Assembly: GCA_002794775.1 (NCBI GenBank) | Contig: NBAY01000019.1 | Location: 62,001-126,000 of the forward strand | DNA: 64,000 nt | Source of the DNA: Porodaedalea pini | Lineage: Eukaryota; Basidiomycota; Agaricomycetes; Hymenochaetales; Hymenochaetaceae | Direction: 5' to 3' | The notes under the pieces: model-generated | Told to the model about the DNA's origin: nothing | Databases searched by the model: none | Seen by the model: only the letters and a program-made list of their open reading frames with translations | Program-made: the position numbers and the translations under genes | Shown here: in pieces, positions 60,534-64,000 of the stretch | Numbering within the stretch: the stretch's first letter is position 1 | Layout of the letters: each line of letters starts with the position of its first letter

Positions 60534-62392
60534 CAGCCATTTTCATAAGTCCTGCAACACGTGCATTTCACGTGAAGTGAGCTGCGTCTGAGCCAAAATG
60601 TCGAAAAATAGAATAAATGTTGATTTTCTCTGTAAATTCTGCGCAGTACCTGCTCATTAAGTACTCAAAAAATAGGCATGGTTCTCAGGAGCAGAAATAT
60701 GTAAAATAGGGAGCAATACATTGACTGTGTAGGTGGGTGGAGATCAAACAAGTGCAGCCAGTCTGTTCTCTCATACATTTCCACTGAGATTCAAAAATTA
60801 TGGCTCCCCTACATCTACCTATAAAATTCTTTCCCATGACTGTAAATTAAGTATATGACTATACCAACAGCTCCTGCAAGTCTGAAGCCAATCCATGCAG
60901 TATTCATGGTGCAGCAGCAAGGTTTGTGTTCCACTTTGAGCTCTTTCCACCTTCCTCTTCTCACAACAGGTCTTGCAGCACGGGTGAGAAGACCGCTAAG
61001 ATTATGATTCTTTTTGTGTAATTATCGGACACATAAAAGCCATATTCCCTGCAAGTTTCCTGTCCATTCGCTTTGTGCTTCGACTGCTACGCTCAAATTT
61101 CTGTGCATACTACCAACACCTGTGAGCACGTGAGCACGTGTTAGCCAAGCCACCGCCATGCAAACACGAAAGCCAACACTCTACTTCCTCCTCCTCTCAG
61201 GTCGTTCCATGATGGTTTCAGGCAAGGCACTCTCAGATGATGCAAGACACATCATATTCAGACTGTATCAGTCACGACTCTTCACCGTGCATGACCTGGC
61301 CAGGGTAATAGATATCCATCGAGCAACAATCCACCGAACTGTTGCTCAACACGAGCGCATGGGGCATTTACGACAGGAGGGCACGAGGACCGGAAGACCA
61401 AGGTTGCTTGATTATGCGGATACACAGGTGAGTGCATTTTTTGAATTGTAATGACTCGCTGCGGCTAACTGAACTATAGTATCTCTTGAGCACGATAGAG
61501 CATCGCAAGGACCAGTACTTAGACGAGGTGAGGGAGGAGCTGGAAAGGGTAACAGGCAAGAAGGTTTCGGACACTACAGTATGGAGGTCTCTGCGCCGGG
61601 CTGGGTTCACTCTGAAGACGGTGTGGTGATGCTTATGGCTTCGCATCAGCAAACTTACTCTGCTCAAGATATCGAAAAGGGCACTTGAACGCAGCGAGTC
61701 CGCTTGGCTCCGGTACACATTGAGAATGGGATCTCAATGTGAGGCAGAACAGCTCGTCTTTGTCGACGAGAGCACATGCAACCGACGTACCTTCTTGAGG
61801 AAGAAAGCATGGGCTTTGCAGGGTTATCAGGCATGTCGGAAAGTGATCTTTACACGGGGAAAAAGGTGCGATGCTTACCTTTATGACTGCAGATCTGACT
61901 GCTTGCCTCTTCTAGGTATTTGATCTTGCCCGCAATCACTTCGACTGGCATGCTTGACTGTACAATACTGGAAGGATCCTTCAATGCCACCTCCTTCTCC
62001 GCATTTATCAGGGATCTCTTGGACCACATGCAACCTTGGCCGGCCCAAAACTCTGTCGTGGTGATGGACAACTGCACAATCCACAAGTCACTGGAAATCC
62101 GCGAACTCATTGAGTCAAGGTCCGTCTATTTTGACCTGTCGTGCTGCGACGCAGGGCTCTTACTGATCTGACTCCACACAGGGGCATGAAGCTGGAATTT
62201 CTCCCCACGTATTCTCCGGACTTCAACCCGATCGAGCTGGCATTCTCTCTGCTGAAATCTCGACTTCGTCGGGTCAAATTCAGTGATGAGGAAACGGACG
62301 CTTCAGTATTCGCGAAGCTTTACGGTGAAACCATGTCTATCAGTGCTGCGGACTGTCGTGCTTTCTATCATCATTGCGGTTATCTCTGTTAG
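60534..62392 (+). mobile_element. Tc1-like element, left end plus transposase
   Basis: The left end begins CAGCCATTTTCATAAGTCC at a TA target and follows the MITE arm to about 60940. It then continues through the reverse complement of the MITE centre (AGCTCTTTCCACCTTCC, ACAGGTCTTGCAG) into unique sequence that carries the transposase gene. I find no matching right end before 64000, so the element may be truncated or its right end lost. Confidence 0.7.
61158..62392 (+). CDS. Tc1-family DD34E transposase (5 exons, apparently intact)
   Basis: Exons 61158-61427, 61480-61620, 61669-61865, 61916-62119 and 62182-62392 join in phase, giving 340 residues, the usual Tc1 length. The N-terminal helix-turn-helix reads LSDDARHIIFRLYQSRLFTV, HDLARVIDIHRATIHRTVAQ and GTRTGRPRLL with the GRPR hook. 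A second HTH-type segment is in VSDTTVWRSLRRAGFTLK. The catalytic triad is VFVDEST, VVVMDNCTIH and YSPDFNPIELAF, with 34 residues between the last Asp and Glu (DD34E). No internal stop is seen. It cuts and pastes at TA. Introns in a transposase suggest host-like expression. Its element shares ends with the palindromic MITEs nearby. Confidence 0.87.
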
Positions 62393-62961
62393 TGTCGGGT
62401 TTCTTCATTGAGTGGATACAGGCTTCCTTGTCACTGTCTCAACTGGTCCAACAATGTAATATATTCTGTCTATATGATGTACGCATAACTACTGTTCCTT
62501 GATGTGAGAAACATCCTCCTGCGCATATCGAACAGTGTGAGTGAGTAATGCAAGACTTGTCTCGACCTCTGCATCCTTCGCTCTTGGACCATATGCAGTC
62601 TTGCCGTGCCCAAAGGCTATCATAGCGATGGACAATGAGTTGAGCGGTGCGGAACATCACGCACTCCATCATCATGGTCACTTTCTAGCAGTAAACTTCA
62701 ATCATTGAATAAATAAAATGTACATTCTACACAACTAATCATACAAAACCCTGGTATTTCTGTATGAAAGAAGACTTAGTAGGAGGAATACAAAAGGAAA
62801 TAGTAGACAAAAGGATTTGAGGCTATGCGAGAGCATGTGTCTGATTGTTCAGACCGATTTGATCCACGCTTGAGTCCCTCCTCATTACCGCCGCTCCAGT
62901 GACCACCTTGGACGCCTCGAGGTCATCGTCATGATGTCAGAGCAACTCTTCCGGAACTCTC
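62393..62961. other. Spacer with transposase relic
   Basis: The stretch 62555-62690 is a short degenerate repeat of the transposase 3' region (listed separately). The remaining bases hold no exon I can support. Confidence 0.4.
62555..62690 (+). pseudogene. Relic of a second Tc1-like transposase
   Basis: CTCTTGGACCATATGCAGTC and GCGATGGACAATGAG match CTCTTGGACCACATGCAACC and GTGATGGACAACTGC in exon 4 of the intact gene. It then appears to jump to a CATCATCATGG stretch like the gene's last codons. Most of the catalytic core is deleted. Confidence 0.55.
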
Positions 62962-64000
62962 TCAGTGATGTCCACGTCTACCCCCTCTTCTGGAGTAGCT
63001 GTATTCCCGTCTCTGGTAGTCTCTATCCTCGCTTCCGGAGTAGCTGTATTCCCATCTCTGGTAGTCTCTATCCTCTCTTCCGGAGTGGTAGTCGTGTCTC
63101 CGTTTCTGGTCGCTTCTACCCTCTCTTCCACCCTCTCTTCTGTAGTTCTTGTAAGTCTGATGCCAGTCAGCGGGAGGAGGTGGCCGGGATGAGGACGAAG
63201 TGAGGAGGGACCGGGATGTGTTTCCATGAGCCGTGCCTCCCCTTCCGGCATTAAACAAATTAGAGGGGCCTGGCTGGAGCGAGGACAAAGTGAGGGGGGA
63301 TGGCGGGGACGTGTCTCCACGAGCCATGCCTCCTTTCGAATTAGAGGGGCCTTCGTCATGCGGGTAATCCGATCGATTCTTTTTTTTCTCTGGCCTCATC
63401 GTAAGGGCATGATCGTCAGCGGGACACTTGCGAAATGATTTCGCAGATGACGACGGATAGGATTGCAATGCACTGGATTCCCGTTCACTGGATCGCACCG
63501 CATTGTCCACATGTGGAAGGGGGAACCCTACGCTTATAGGTCCGTCGGGGATACTGTTATGCATGTTGATTCCCTGCTGGACGGCCAAAATCGCTCTGAA
63601 ATGTGGAGCACACTCCTTAAACTGCCCCTGCGAAACGCCACGCTCCTCCAATGCCTTTATTGCAGCTTCATAAGATTCCACAGGCTCGGACATATCATGG
63701 GCACCTCCATGTAACGCAACTACGAGTGAGTCATAGGCATCTTCCCGCAATAGAATGTCGGCAATTCCGTCCTCCAAGAGCTTGAGAGCTGCCGATAGCG
63801 CAGACAGGTCCTTGATGAAAGGCATATACGCCCTAAGATTCCTGTAATTCCTGCATAGTGAGTGCTTCACACTGCCCACTGGCACACTGGCCTCTGCGAG
63901 AAGTACTCGGGCGTCCAGTTCTTCATACAACAAGCTTGCTTCATTACAAGGATCCACAACAAGACCGGCATATTCTCTCATTCGACTATCGGCCGACTTA
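62962..64000 (-). CDS. Uncharacterised Arg/Ser/Tyr-repeat protein, 5' end beyond window
   Basis: A 340-codon frame open at the window edge; the ATG at 63981 may be internal because the frame continues upstream to 64000. The N-terminal part looks folded and helical (LSALSAALKLLEDGIADILL; SYEAAIKALEERGVSQGQF). The middle is Ser/Pro-rich. The C-terminus is a charged tandem repeat of about 14 residues (REDRDYQRWEYSYSG, SEDRDYQRREYSYS) encoded by a repeat at 62985-63130, ending GGRRGHH. I do not recognise the family. RS/YS-type tails are common in RNA-binding proteins, but that is only analogy. Stop TGA at 62962-62964. Confidence 0.5.
   Translation of the reverse strand, partial: KSADSRMREYAGLVVDPCNEASLLYEELDARVLLAEASVPVGSVKHSLCRNYRNLRAYMPFIKDLSALSAALKLLEDGIADILLREDAYDSLVVALHGGAHDMSEPVESYEAAIKALEERGVSQGQFKECAPHFRAILAVQQGINMHNSIPDGPISVGFPLPHVDNAVRSSERESSALQSYPSSSAKSFRKCPADDHALTMRPEKKKNRSDYPHDEGPSNSKGGMARGDTSPPSPLTLSSLQPGPSNLFNAGRGGTAHGNTSRSLLTSSSSRPPPPADWHQTYKNYRREGGREGRSDQKRRHDYHSGREDRDYQRWEYSYSGSEDRDYQRREYSYSRRGGRRGHH

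Overview
The window looks like a piece of a basidiomycete (Agaricomycete-type) nuclear genome. The evidence is dense GT-AG introns of about 45-120 bp, lineage-typical multi-exon membrane proteins, a fungal STAND/NLR fragment with C2 and Goodbye-like regions, and a chromodomain Ty3/gypsy element. No species can be named from sequence alone.

Layout. 0-1.6 kb: two clusters of GC-rich palindromic minisatellite. 2.7-8.6 kb: two convergent paralogous multi-pass membrane proteins. 9.6-12.1 kb: two small intron-split metallothionein genes on the minus strand, flanking a 756-bp TA-flanked MITE. 12.7-17.6 kb: a TRAPPC11 (TRAPP tethering complex) homologue. 17.6-21 kb: no supported gene. 21.16-21.76 kb: a secreted repeat precursor whose spacers are almost entirely X-Ala/X-Pro dipeptides between Gly-Cys-Gly-Lys-type cores. 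It looks like an alpha-factor-style peptide precursor and is the most interesting locus here. 23.7-29.6 kb: an HSL-family esterase/lipase with a very long basic/Ser-rich tail, then mitochondrial Hsp70. 30-38 kb: an APH-fold kinase, a lineage-specific membrane protein, a decayed MFS transporter and a TMEM70-like mitochondrial protein.

33.9-48.4 kb is a tandem triplication. Each unit has the order APH-kinase 5' end, DAL5/TNA1-type MFS transporter, TMEM70 3' end. Transporter copy A is a pseudogene and copies B and C look usable. The flanking kinase and TMEM70 pieces carried by the copies are relics.

49-64 kb is transposon-rich. Two ~850-bp near-perfect palindromic MITEs share their ends with a Tc1-like element whose five-exon DD34E transposase reads intact. 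A complete 6.37-kb chromovirus (486-bp LTRs, CTAAG target duplication) sits inside an intron of a decaying C2-Goodbye NLR gene, and a palindromic MITE sits in the next intron of the same gene. All five pol-internal stops are TGA, three of them where an arginine CGA codon would be expected, and most LTR differences are CpG-type transitions. This suggests CpG methylation and deamination acting on repeats. The window ends inside an uncharacterised Arg/Ser/Tyr-repeat protein.
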